Origin: Neoconidiobolus thromboides FSU 785
Taxonomy: Eukaryota; Entomophthoromycota; Entomophthoromycetes; Entomophthorales; Neoconidiobolaceae
NCBI GenBank assembly: GCA_025603075.1
Contig: MU626319.1
Location: 1 to 64,000, forward strand
Direction: 5' to 3'
DNA length: 64,000 nt
Below, one piece after another: positions 12,257 through 23,068 of this stretch. Within the stretch, counting starts at the first letter, position 1, and each line of letters opens with the position of its first letter. The notes under the pieces are model-generated. The model saw only the letters and a list, made by a program, of their open reading frames with translations, was not told the DNA's origin and made no database searches. The translations under genes and the position numbers were made by a program.

Positions 12257-13516
12257 ATGGTAATAAAAATCAAATAAATATAAAAAGTGAGAGTAAATAT
12301 TAAATATGTTGTAGTTACGCAGACAGAACAGATTACGCCGAGAATATCTTTATCGTAAATCCTTAGAGCAAAAGGATCGTCAAATTTATGAAAAGAAACA
12401 AGAGATTAAGAAGGCATTAGAAGGTGAAACTAAATTGAAGTTAAACAAAAACTAAAGCTAAACGTTGTAATTTAGAGGGTAGACCGATACCAACAGATTT
12501 AAAAAATGAGTCCGAACAGTTAAAAAGAGATATGTTGAAAGATGCTACACAAGAAGGTAGACATTAAAGCACGAAAAATTTGATTATTAACTTTATTTAA
12601 GCTCCAACAACCCACATGGATGATGAATATGCTAAAGCAGGTTCTTATGACCCAAAAATTTTAGTAACCACTTCTAGAGATCCTAGCTCAAGACTTCAGC
12701 AATTTTCAAAAGTAATAATGATGGCTATAGAACTTTAGTAATTAAGACAAATAAAATAATTTAGGAAATGCGCTTGATGTTACCAAACTCGCAACGAGTA
12801 AATCGAGGTAATTATGTTATGAAAGATATTGTCGATACATGCAAATCAAATGATGTTACTGACTTGGTTATTTTACACGAACATCGTGGTGAACCAGGTA
12901 TTTTGATTTTTGGTAGCGAAGTTCCTTTTTGACTAAACTTTATTTAGATGGAATGATAATATCCCATTTCCCATATGGTCCTACAGCTTACTTTACGCTT
13001 TATAACGTAGTATTAAGACATGATATCAAAGATAGAGGGACAGTTTCAGAAGCTTATCCACAGCTTATCTTTGATAAATTTGAAACTAAGTTGGGACAAA
13101 GAGTAAATAAAATTTATATTTTATTTGGTACTTATTTTGTTTACCGTTTTAGGTTATGAATATTCTTAAATATTTATTCCCAGTTCCTAAACCAGATTCT
13201 AAAAGAGTACTGACTTTTGCTAACCAAAACGATTATATTTCTTTCCGGTAAGTTAAATTTATTTCATATGATTTAACTAACAGTTTAATAGTCATCATGT
13301 ATATTATAAAGTTGGTCCTAAAGATGTGCAATTGGCAGAGGTAGGACCTAGGTTTGAGATGAGACGTAAGTTAATTATTTAATTTTTTTAGTTATTTGAC
13401 TAAATTTTGTTTTAGTTTATCAAATCAAACTTGGTACTGCAGATCTTAAAGATGCCGACGATGAATGGGTTCTTCGTCCATACCAACGTACAGCTAAAAA
13501 GAGGGATGCTATTTAA
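12257..13516 (+). CDS. IMP4: U3 snoRNP protein IMP4, Brix domain (9 exons)
   Basis: Small-subunit processome component needed for 18S rRNA maturation in the nucleolus. The IMP4 start [20 protein letters not shown] begins at 12315 just after an acceptor. The only ATG that fits is alone at 12257-12259 in front of a GTAATA donor, so the first coding exon is one codon. Further exons: 12315-12423, 12476-12556, 12602-12711, 12775-12897, 12948-13102, 13153-13247, 13292-13375 and 13416-13516, giving 286 residues, very close to the yeast length. Brix-domain signatures include [40 protein letters not shown] and GPRFEMRLYQIKLGT. The protein looks complete. Confidence 0.95.
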
Positions 13517-13716
13517 GCCTTTAAAGCTAAGTTTGTACTTGACAAGTGAAAATATTTTTATAACTGGGATTTTGATAGTATAGATCGTTTATAGAGTTTT
13601 TAAATTATAAATAAATTTCAGGGTTAAATAATAGCATTACTTAAATGTGAAACAGATTAGATGTAGTGTTTTTTATATTTTAATGTACTATAGCGATCTA
13701 AATATACATTTATTAT

Positions 13717-15233
13717 TTATGTAAAATTAACAATGATTCGAAGTTGATTAGCAATAGAAGAATCGGTTATATTTAACTCAGAACCATTTTCAAAAAGCTC
13801 TGCAAGCGTTTTTTTTAAATTTGGACGAGTGTTCTTTTCTAATATAGTTGGAGCAACCATTCTTATACTTTTACCATTAACACTGATACTTGGGTTTTTT
13901 GTTAGTCTGTAATAATAATTAATATATACCATATTTGTACTATTTAATCTTACACTTCTGGTTTTTCCTTTAACAAGTCAATAAAATCTTCCAACACTGT
14001 TAACTCATTTATAGTCATAGTTAAAGGTTTATCTGAACATACTGGACACCCTTCTCTGTTTTCAATGAAATGTTTGTATGTATAGATTCCTTCGTTGCCT
14101 GAATAAGTTAAATAATTATTCAAAAGTGGTGAAGTTCCAGTAGCTAATTTATATGCTTCGTTACAACAAGCAGCTAAAAAATAAAGTTAGCAACATGATT
14201 GTCATTTATTAATTAATTACCTGAAATAACCGCATTGGTTGAGGCAATAGCTGGTATGATATTTTTTATTACCCCTTGTGTTAATGAATAGGTAACCCCT
14301 TCAATACCGAACTCCTCTGCACGTGTATGAGCTACCTTTTGTAACCATGAAACATGCTCTGGGTCATCTTTGTCAAGTTTCTTATCTGTTAAATGTCAAT
14401 ACCGATGTTTCATTATCTATCATATACTTACCAGGAAATACTTTTGGCCATTCAAGTACTGAAGCCCATTCAATACAATGCTCTGGTAGTCTAGGGGTAT
14501 TAGCAATAGTACATATTGGGTATGTTGTTTGTTTGTTAAATAAATCCAATGAGCACTCAAAGCAAGCACCGTTGTCGTCATTATTAAATAAAATTACCCT
14601 TGCTTGCCCTTTAAATCCTATAAAAGCCATCAAAAACAATAAATTGATTATTATGAGAAATGCTTGCCTTCTGTGCCTCCATCAATAAAAGGCATAGGAT
14701 AGCCACTTTTTTCAGAAATGGAATATAAAGTAGCGTTCATCCAACGTCTAGCTTCAATAGAATCTAATCCGCTGATTACGATTTGAAACTCAGAATAAAA
14801 ATCTTCATCATGGTCCTGTATTTTTCCGTATATTCTATAGAAGCTTAACTTTATAACTTATAATACTATTATATAACTATTACGGTATAACATTGATTCC
14901 TTTAATTCTATTATTGATAAATCTAGCTGCTATCTCTGCCTTTGGTTTACCAATGTCTTCTTCACTTTATATATTGATTTAATAATGATGGATTTAATAG
15001 ACATAAATGTTTACCGAAAAAGAAACTGTCTATTCAAGTTGCTAAGATCAATAGTATCCATATCAATCACTGTAATATCCTTGAACCCAAGCAAAGCTAA
15101 ATTTTTTAAAATTTCACAGCCTAAGCCACCGGCTCCTAATACTAGGATTTTCGCGTCTTTATAACTGTGTTCTTCCTACAATAATTTGTAAATGTTTATA
15201 ATATTGTTAGTAGTTGTCTAGATTTACTTCCAT
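13717..15233 (-). CDS. UBA3: NEDD8-activating enzyme E1 catalytic subunit (multi-exon)
   Basis: Catalytic half of the NEDD8 E1, which adenylates NEDD8 and passes it through a Cys to Ubc12 so that cullins are neddylated. The Rossmann adenylation motif [17 protein letters not shown] is followed by [17 protein letters not shown], both typical of UBA3. The catalytic Cys lies in [21 protein letters not shown] zinc Cys pair occurs in REGCPVC. The C-terminal E2-binding ubiquitin-like domain ([16 protein letters not shown]) ends at 13717. The first exon is only ATG GAA (15233-15228), and the second starts at 15175. Later introns fall between NQFLFR and EEDIG, and before the last exon, where PEV is joined to LTKNPS. 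Convergent with IMP4, 200 bases apart. Confidence 0.93.
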
Positions 15234-15617
15234 GCTTTATGTTAATAAAAAAGTAAGATTTTTTTAAATTTTGATTTTGATTTTAATATTTTCAATTGGT
15301 ACGTAATTCACTTTCCTAAAAACAAAGTTGATAATTTATTATGAAAATGCTAAATACTATTTGGAATATACTAAGCTTAATTTATATAAAAGCTAACTAA
15401 GGTATAACGTTTCTTATTATTTACATTATATTATATAAAGCAAAGATAAATTAGTCAAGTCCTAGATATTTCTATATTGAATTTACTAGTTTAAGATACA
15501 AACCATTAGGCAATAAACTGATTTTTTAGATCCACTCAACTATCCTAAAAAAAGTGTGAGCAAACCGTAGAAGTTTTCTTGACAATAACTAAATTTAAAG
15601 GTTAACGAAAAATAATA

Positions 15618-15722
15618 TGGGAGGATGTATTTTTGTGTTTAAGAATTTTATCAACAATTTTTCCGCTTATAAATAGCGCTTAAAAAATGGAAGAAATAAT
15701 GAAGTCAAAAAAAACACTCCCA
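15618..15722 (+). mobile_element. MITE-like element, copy d
   Basis: Runs from TGGGAGGATGTATTTTTGTG to AAAACACTCCCA with flanking TA at both ends. It carries the AAATAGCGCTTAAAA core. Slightly longer than the consensus because of extra bases after the left GGG and in the centre. Confidence 0.88.
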
Positions 15723-15956
15723 TATAACGAAAACTGTTTATAGTCAAAACTTTAATAACTCTCATTATAACGTATTGTTTTTTTAGAATTAATTGTTAGT
15801 AAGAAACTCTTTATCAGTTTGTTCAAATTTTTTGAGATAGCTGAGTAGGTTTAAAAACTTGTACTGCCATACTTTTTTCTAGACATTTGTCCCCTATTAA
15901 GTCTAAAATGTGAAATGGTTATTAACTCTAAAAATGCATATAAAGGTTTTTAGATA

Positions 15957-16055
15957 TGGGGATGTATTTTTTTGTTTAAGAATTTTACCAATATCTTTCC
16001 ACTCAAATAGCGCTTAAGAAATGGAAAAATAATGAAACCAAAAAAAACATCCCCA
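15957..16055 (+). mobile_element. MITE-like element, copy e
   Basis: Runs from TGGGGATGTATTTTTTTG to AAAACATCCCCA with TA on both sides. Core AAATAGCGCTTAAGA. Only about 235 bases from copy d in the same orientation. Confidence 0.9.
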
Positions 16056-17178
16056 TATGCTTTTAGATTCATAAAGACAATTCGGATTTTTTGAAACCTT
16101 ATATATTAATTTTTGTTTATTAGTATTTATAGTCCTAAGATTAAAATATAATTAAAAATAAAACTTTGATATCAATAATACTGCTTTTACTCATTTTATT
16201 TTATAATTTACATATTACTATTCAATATGTAAGTTATCTAGTCGGCTTTATACAACTATCCCACTAATCTTTTATGTCTTCTGTACACATCGATCTTACA
16301 TTTTCGCTTATCTACCGGTTTTTCGCATATGACAGAGATGTAAACTTTAAAACTTTACCTACGCTAGTTTCTTAACTAAAGCTTTTACTGTTGATACTAT
16401 TTGTCACATTATTAAAAAAAATTGGATTTGACAGCCAATCTGACTCCCACAGTTCATCTGGTATTAAAAGGTTTTGTTAAAAATAGATTCAGATATTAAT
16501 TTGATGCAATGAAGTTTTGCATATATTTATTCTATTTTTAGCTATCAAATGTATTATTTACTTTACAAATATGACCCTTAATATTTAGTGTTATTCTTTA
16601 ATTTGTAAACTAGCCTTAATAAAATGTATTTATTAAGTTAATTATTATTTTCAAAAATAGGTCTTTCTCGGTAGTAGAATGTAATTGATTTCCTTATTTT
16701 AAAATAATCTATAAACATTATAATTTATATACGTAAAAATAGCGTAAAAAACATTTTGCACAGAGACCCTAGGTTAATTAGATGCATTTTTGAACTAAAT
16801 ATATTTGCATAAGATTTTAATAAAAATATTGATCCGCTAACACATAAATATTCCAGTAAATAATATTTAGAAGGGGAAAATGTATTTGATTGGTTTCCCA
16901 CTACTATTACAAAAGTTAAAGCGTTAATTATCTTGTGCTATTAATTGAAACCTAAGGTGAAGTTCAAGGTTTAGTAAAGGTATTATAGAGTAAAAATATA
17001 TTACATAGCCTAAGTTTAGCATTTTTCTTATTTTTAATTAATTTTTCTGTAATTATTAATATAATAAATCTATCATAAATAACAACTGTATTAATTTGAA
17101 TTTAAGGATACAGTCCTTTTGATATTATAAATAAAGCTTGATTGTTTGAAAATAAAAAATAAACTTTACTACTAAAAT

Positions 17179-18193
17179 ATGTATAACTTTGTATTTATAT
17201 TGATTATATTGCTTCATAACATATACTGTCAGTTATTACCAGATGTGCCTCCTGAAAAACTTAATTTTGTTGACTATGCACCTTTATACAGTACAGAGAA
17301 AGACAAATGTATAATAGCTGACAACTCAGCTCCAATACCTGGCCTATTATTAAACAAGCCATACACAGGAAAGTGTAAAGATTACAAAGCTGATTTTTTA
17401 CGCATACAGTTACCTGGTAATACTTTCCCAATGTGTAGCTTCGACCCTAATTGGGTAATTTCTAATTTACCAGGTTATAGTTTAGCGTCTAGCTACTGGT
17501 ATCCTATAGAGCAATCAGTACTTGATGTGGAGTTACCAAAGTGTATAGATAAATTAAAGAGTTTAGATAAAACGCTTAAGGTATTTGGAAATACCACTGA
17601 GATTAAAGCTACAAAGAAAAGTATATTAGATACTTTGAATACTGATTTTCCTGATAGAACAATAAATAATCTATTATCTGATTTTTCTATAACAACTAGC
17701 TGTGTAGGTACTAATCTACAAGGATGTGTTCATATGTGGGAAAAGTTGCTTGAAAAGAAAGATAAATCTATCGCAACTTAAGGTATTTGGAAACACAACT
17801 GAAATTAAAAATATAAAGAAAAAGATACTAGATGCTTTAGATACAGACTTTCCTGATAGATCAATAAATAATCTATTATCTGATTTTTCTATAACAACTA
17901 GCTGTGTAGGTACTAATCTACAAGGATGTGTTCATATGTGGGAAAAGTTGCTTGAAAAGAAAGATAACTGCTTGTTGAATACATTAGGATATAAAGTAGA
18001 TCCAAGCAGCACACCAACAACTTGGTTGTATGCTGACGGATTAGATATACAACTAGTTCACATTTTTACCCGTATAATGGGGTTAGGAATAGAAAAATCT
18101 ATCTATAAAGGTATAGATAGATTCCATATATCATATGATCCTCAATTTGTAGACAAAGACGACCCTATTATGACAATCGGCCTTATAGGTTAG
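17179..18193 (+). CDS. secreted Cys-containing family protein, copy 1 (rearranged)
   Basis: Unrecognised family, likely secreted: signal peptide MYNFVFILIILLHNIYCQ, then a Pro-rich start and the block YSTEKDKCIIADNSAP. Compared with the intact copy at 23069-23950, 23 codons (from KNAVSTMYG to HLEFE) are missing in frame. A 202-base stretch (17581-17782) is repeated at 17783 onward. Read through, the frame ends after KKDKSIAT at 17779-17781. If 17581-17782 is removed as an intron (donor GTATTTGG, acceptor CTTAAG), exons 17179-17580 and 17783-18193 join in phase 0 and encode 270 residues to the usual C-terminus TIGLIG. Either this is a functional gene with a duplication-derived intron, or a broken copy, or an assembly chimera of two paralogues. 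Confidence 0.7.
17581..17984 (+). repeat. 202-bp direct tandem repeat inside secreted-family copy 1
   Basis: Unit 1 is 17581-17782; unit 2 starts at 17783. Both are preceded by CTTAAG and start with GTATTTGGAAA. The first 75 or so bases differ at many positions, while from AATAAATAATC onward about 105 bases are identical up to AAAGATAA. The unit is not a multiple of three. Confidence 0.9.
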
Positions 18194-19216
18194 TTGTCAT
18201 TATAATTATAGTAGAATTAAGATTTTAACCAATTTTCTTCAATTAATTGTTATCAATAAATAATTTTTTGTAATATTTTTATTCAATATTTAAACTTTTA
18301 ATTGTTATATGTGTGGATTTGACTAATGAAAAGCTCTATTTAAATTTGAAAGATAATAACTGTATTGTGCAATATATTTAAAGAAATCGTTTTAGTAATG
18401 ATTTGCGATTACATCGGAAACCACTATATGGTAATTCTAATTGATTTATTGAGTTTAAATATAAAGAAATGTATCACTTTTAAATACAGTATTTTATTAC
18501 ATCATAGCCATATTAAGAAATTTTTAAAAGGACTGCAAAGTATTATTGAACTATTTTTTAATGAAAGTAGATAAAATTAAAGTTCCATAATAATATTTTG
18601 TTCACTTTATTGGAAGTTGTTATCAATTTTTTTTCACTATAACTGTGATTGTATGAAAATACTGCAATTGTCTTAAAAGAACTATAAATTAAAAGCAGAT
18701 TCTAAAACTGCTTTGATATTCTAAAATTCAATTTTATATTGAAAGTTAAAAATGAAGCTTGTATACTAGAAAAAGATATATCTCTACAAAACTTCTAAGA
18801 TGTTTTATTATATAGAATTTCCAGTTTATTACATGTCTTGAAAAAATAATGTTGATTTATGAATTTGATAATAAACGAACTAAAAACTAAAAATGTCAAA
18901 AGTTGTCACAGAAGTTATGGATTTAAAATAAGTTTATTTTTTTACAATCTAATGTTTTAAATAGCTATCCTGGCCCACTTATAGTAGGAATATTACTTTA
19001 ATAATAGTAATCTTTTGTTTAGATATCCTTTGATTTGGATTAGATCAGTAATTTCTGTTATATCGTTTATTCCTGCTTACTTTTGGGAACAAGCACTCAT
19101 TATTCAATTTTTTTCAGAGCCACAAATAAGCTAGAAATCTTATATTTTAGCTGATAGTAAATTGATTTTGGTCTGTTTAAAATAGTTTTTATAACTTAGC
19201 AAATATTTTTAAAATT

Positions 19217-19318
19217 TGTGAGTGTTTTTTAATTTTATTACTTTTTCCATTTTTCAAGCGCTATTTAGGTAGAAAAACTTACTCGTAAAATTCTTAAATA
19301 AAAAAATACAACCCCCCC
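19217..19318 (-). mobile_element. MITE-like element, copy f
   Basis: Begins TGTGAGTGTTTTTTAATTTT and ends in a run ACAACCCCCC. Core CAAGCGCTATTTAGG. Nearly identical, in inverted orientation, to copy g, about 200 bases away. Confidence 0.85.
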
Positions 19319-19524
19319 TTTATTCATTTTATAAACTGAATTTTAGACTAAATATTACTATTTGAACATTTTCTATTATATAATATTCTAAGATTGCTTT
19401 ATATGAAAATGTTGGAATTAGCATTTAATAAGTCAATAACTTTTAGTGTCGTCAAGTCACTATAAAAAACAGAAAAAAATTATAAATTCTTTAAATAAAA
19501 TAGGCTATTTAAACAAACAATAAA

Positions 19525-19624
19525 TGGGAATGTATTTTTGTGTTTAAAAATTTTACGAGTAAGTTTTTCTACCTAAATAGCGCTTGAAAAATGGAAAAAG
19601 TAATAAAATTAAAAAACACTCACA
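19525..19624 (+). mobile_element. MITE-like element, copy g
   Basis: Begins TGGGAATGTATTTTTGTG and ends AACACTCACA. Its right 80 or so bases are the exact reverse complement of copy f. Together the two could fold as a long hairpin. Confidence 0.87.
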
Positions 19625-19719
19625 AATTTTAATTTTAACCCTTCTAAAATGAAATGCAAACATAGCAAAACAAAAGGGGATATAATATCATAATACTTGA
19701 TGCAAACACCTATAAAAGA

Positions 19720-20375
19720 GGAAATCCATTAAATTATTAAAATCCCCTATTATATTTATTAAGCCAATCATATTTCTAAGAATATGTTTTTCTAGAAAGA
19801 AAAGAAAAAACGTATTTTTAATTAATAATATTTTTAAATAGAAACTTCATGATATACCTTTCAATTAAGTGGTGCACTTGCATACTTATTTTATTGTGTT
19901 CCTCAATTCATTACAGAGTATATTTTACATACAAAGAAAACATAACCTATAGGTTATAACAAAAACTACCTAAATTCAAAAATAAATTTTCGATAACTAG
20001 ATTAAGATGAAACTTTAATATAAATATAGATACATTAGCGCATATATGATTAAATATTGTTTAGGAAGAATAGATTTTAGAGGATAGCTTGTATATTAAA
20101 AAACAACATAATAACTAGTTACCTTGATATATTTAGAGCCAAAGAAATATGACTAGGGTTGATGAAGTACTTAATGTTTTCAAGCACCTGTTATTCTTAA
20201 ATCTAAGTTTAACGTCTCCTTTATTTTTAATCTATATTTAGCACCATCAATATGAGGAACATGTTCATGAAGAACAATTTTATCAATTTGAGCTTAAAGG
20301 ATATCACACTTTCACTGATATAAATATAAGCTTGATAGCACAAAGTATTTATAAAATAACTTTAGTAGTTAAAAT
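19720..20375 (+). repeat. upstream flank of family copy 2, related to flank of copy 3
   Basis: Shares ordered similarity by eye with 22345-23068, for example AAATATAGATAC blocks, a Lys-rich AGAAAGAAAAGAAAA stretch, and a similar ATTAAAA...CTATTAT segment. This indicates that the duplicated unit included about 650 bases upstream of the coding sequence. Confidence 0.55.
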
Positions 20376-20982
20376 ATGTATAATTTCGTATTAGTATCAA
20401 TCGTATTACTCCATAATATTTGTGGGCAGCTAACTCATGGTGTACCTCCAGAGTATATAAACTTTGTTGAATATGCGCCTCTATATAGTACAGAGAAAGG
20501 CAAATGCATCATAACTGATAATACCAAACCAGTACCTGGTTTATTATTAAACAAACCATACACAGGAAAGTGTAAAGATTACAAAGCTGATTTTTTACGC
20601 ATACAGTTACCTGGTAATACTTTCCCAATGTGTAGCTTCGACCCTAATTGNNNNNNNNNNNNNNNNNNNNNNNNNNNNNNNNNNNNNNNNNNNNNNNNNN
20701 NNNNNNNNNNNNNNNNNNNNNNNNNNNNNNNNNNNNNNNNNNNNNNNNNNAGATAACTGCTTGTTGAATACATTAGGATATAAAGTAGATCCAAGCAGCA
20801 CACCAACAACTTGGTTGTATGCTGACGGATTAGATATACAACTAGCTCATATTTGGACTCGCGTAATGGGATTAGGTATTGAAAAATCAACCTATAAAGG
20901 AATTGGTAGATTCCACATATCCCATAATCCCCAAATCGTAGATAGAAATGACTCTTTTTTTACGATTGGCCTTATTGGTTAG
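20376..20982 (+). CDS. secreted Cys-containing family protein, copy 2 (crossed by a gap)
   Basis: Signal peptide MYNFVLVSIVLLHNICGQ, then VPPEYINFVEYAPLYSTEKG and KCIITDNTKP as in the other copies. A run of exactly 100 N (20651-20750) interrupts the gene after FDPN and it resumes at the segment matching KDNCLLNTLGYKVD. It then ends normally with TIGLIG and a TAG stop at 20980-20982. In the intact copy the missing part is about 375 bases, so the N run is a placeholder of unknown size. The frame across the gap cannot be judged. The sequence just before and just after the gap is identical to copy 1 over about 90 bases each side. Confidence 0.75.
20651..20750. other. assembly gap of 100 N
   Basis: Exactly 100 undetermined bases, the usual convention for a gap of unknown length. 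It falls inside a recently duplicated gene, which is where short-read assemblies fail. Confidence 0.98.
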
Positions 20983-21379
20983 TTATCTTTATATCGATAA
21001 TATGATTACAGTTTGGGTGATATTTATAAACTAGTTAATATCAATAAACTTCTTTTTTATAATGATTTTACGCTTTTATAACTTTTAACTAACGTAATAT
21101 AAAAATTTGGTTAATAAAAAGCTATATAAAATGTGATTATTTGAATCAAATAAACTGTATTTAATACTTTTATCAATTGCAGCTATTTACTATATAATAT
21201 CAAATCTCGCTAAACCTAATTTATAACCTTGACTTAAATATATAGCACAACTATAATACCTAAACTTAAAGCATTTATTATATAAAATGTAGTTAAACAC
21301 GCTATAACTTTTAAATAGTTTATTAATAATAAAACAAACATAATATTATATTCTAGAATTTTATTTATACATAACAATA

Positions 21380-21476
21380 TGGCTGTTTTTTTTAGTTTCA
21401 TTATTTTTCCATTTTTTAAACGCTATTTGAGTGGAAAGATTGTAGTAAAATTCTTAAACAAAAAAACACATCCCCA
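21380..21476 (-). mobile_element. MITE-like element, copy h
   Basis: Begins TGGCTGTTTTTTTTAGTTTC and ends ACACATCCCCA, flanked by TA. Core altered to AAACGCTATTTGAG. Confidence 0.87.
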
Positions 21477-21677
21477 TATTTTCTTTTATAACAAAAGTTG
21501 ATTAAAAATTCAATTTTATATATCAATAAAGGGATATACACATCTAAAACTGCTAAAATGATACTCTTTGCTTTCTATATTCAAATAAAGCATATACTAC
21601 TATTATACAAATTTAAGTTTTAAATCATTTAATAAGTCATGACCAAATTTTAATAGATAAATACTAAAATTAATATA

Positions 21678-21777
21678 TGGAATGTTTTTTTTAGCTTCAT
21701 TACTTTTTCTATCTTTTAAGCGCTATTTGGGTAAAAAAATTATTAGCAAAATCATTAAACACAAAAATACATCCCCA
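21678..21777 (-). mobile_element. MITE-like element, copy i
   Basis: Begins TGGAATGTTTTTTTTAGC and ends AATACATCCCCA, flanked by TA. Core AAGCGCTATTTGGG. Confidence 0.88.
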
Positions 21778-22344
21778 TATAATAAGAACTATTTTACTTC
21801 CTTTTTAGAGTTGCATACTGTAAAAGAATGTAATTCTACATTACAGTTTAATTGCTTTCTTTTAACTATTGAGCTAAATTCATTGTACTAACATATATTT
21901 TAAATGTATTAAATACTAAGAATACTTCAAAAGTGGCAACAACTTTCTTAATATTCTTAATTTAGTTTGTTTAATTTTTCTTCTTGATATATGCATGATA
22001 TAACAAAATACTGTAACAAAGTACGGAACAATTCAATATCTGTTTGAATCCATAATATTTACCCGGATTTTTAAGATGTTCTTAAATAACTTGGAAACTA
22101 AGCTTATAAATTACTTAATTGATTTAATATAGAAATGCTGTTTTTATTTTTAGTAAAATACTAATGGAAAAAGAGGTTCTAATCTATGTTAATAAATCTT
22201 CCCCCATTTAAAATATAAGTTTGTTTTATATTATATTCTTTTAACTTTGTGAGTGAAAGCATTAAATTACTCAGATTCTTTCCATTTTTCTTTAGATATT
22301 ACAGTTATTAAATCCAAACAAATATAGAAAGAGTAATAAAACTT

Positions 22345-23068
22345 CATTAAATGTTATTAAAACCCTCTATTATTTAATTAAGTCATTTGTTTTTTATGTT
22401 AATTCTAAGGGATCAAAATCATTAGGCGGTTTAACTAATCGTTATTCTTTAAATATATTTTTCGAGAAGGAAAAGAAAACATTTCTTGTTTAAAAGAATA
22501 TTATAGAAATAAGAGTTTTATGACTTTCTTTCCAGTTAATGATGAACACAAAAAGGTGGAAAATTCGCATTTTATTTCATCTTGTTCACCACTCAATTAA
22601 AAAGTAAAATACACTTAAAAAGAAAGTATCTTATATGAATTGCAACGGAAATAATATAATTTAAAATTAGATTTTAAACAGATCAGCATAAATTCTAATT
22701 TAAATATAGATACGTTAATATATGTATAGCTCTATAAAATTAATATTTTCAAAAAGTATGAATTTTAGTGGATAATTATATTATTTCAAAAAATCTAGAT
22801 AGTGGTTAGCTACCTGGTCTTTTTAAAATCAAGGAAATATAATGTGGATTAAAGGAATATAATTGTTATTCAATATAACAACTATTCTTAGATCTACATT
22901 TAGTATTTAACTCTTTCTATGTAAGTTTTTCATACTAATTAATATGAAAGTTATTTTTATAAATGATAACGGTATTATTTTAAAAAATTAAAAGGTAGTA
23001 TCATTTTAATGGTATAAATATAAATTTGGTGGCCAAAAGCATCAAAAATAAACTTCAATAATTAAAAA
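22345..23068 (+). repeat. upstream flank of family copy 3, related to flank of copy 2
   Basis: Counterpart of 19720-20375; see that entry. The similarity is patchy, so the duplication is not recent here, in contrast to the identical tracts inside the coding regions of copies 1 and 2. Confidence 0.5.

Larger units (their letters stand above)
15234..17178. other. gene-poor region with two MITE-like copies
   Basis: 1.9 kb of AT-rich sequence between UBA3 and the first secreted-family gene. It holds MITE-like copies at 15618-15722 and 15957-16055, both in plus orientation. No other gene or RNA was recognised. Confidence 0.6.
18194..20375. other. spacer with an inverted pair of MITE-like copies
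   Basis: 2.2 kb of AT-rich sequence between family copies 1 and 2. It contains MITE-like copies at 19217-19318 (minus) and 19525-19624 (plus). The part from about 19720 to 20375 resembles the sequence upstream of family copy 3 and is described as a repeat. The short open frame around 18365-18574 has no support. Confidence 0.6.
20983..23068. other. spacer with two MITE-like copies
   Basis: 2.1 kb between family copies 2 and 3. It holds MITE-like copies at 21380-21476 and 21678-21777, both in minus orientation. From about 22345 it is the upstream flank shared with copy 2. The open frame at 21682-21891 is produced by the repeat element and is not a gene. Confidence 0.6.

Noticed and set aside
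14323-14688. 121-residue plus-strand open frame
   Set aside because: Antisense to the UBA3 exon that carries the catalytic Cys; UBA3 coding evidence is far stronger.
17179-17781. A shortened 200-residue secreted protein as the true product of copy 1
   Set aside because: Possible, but the tail after KKD is unrelated to the family and the second repeat unit restores the normal end; treated as one gene with an alternative explanation.
18365-18574. 69-residue frame downstream of family copy 1
   Set aside because: AT-driven composition, no signal peptide, no similarity to the family and no context support.
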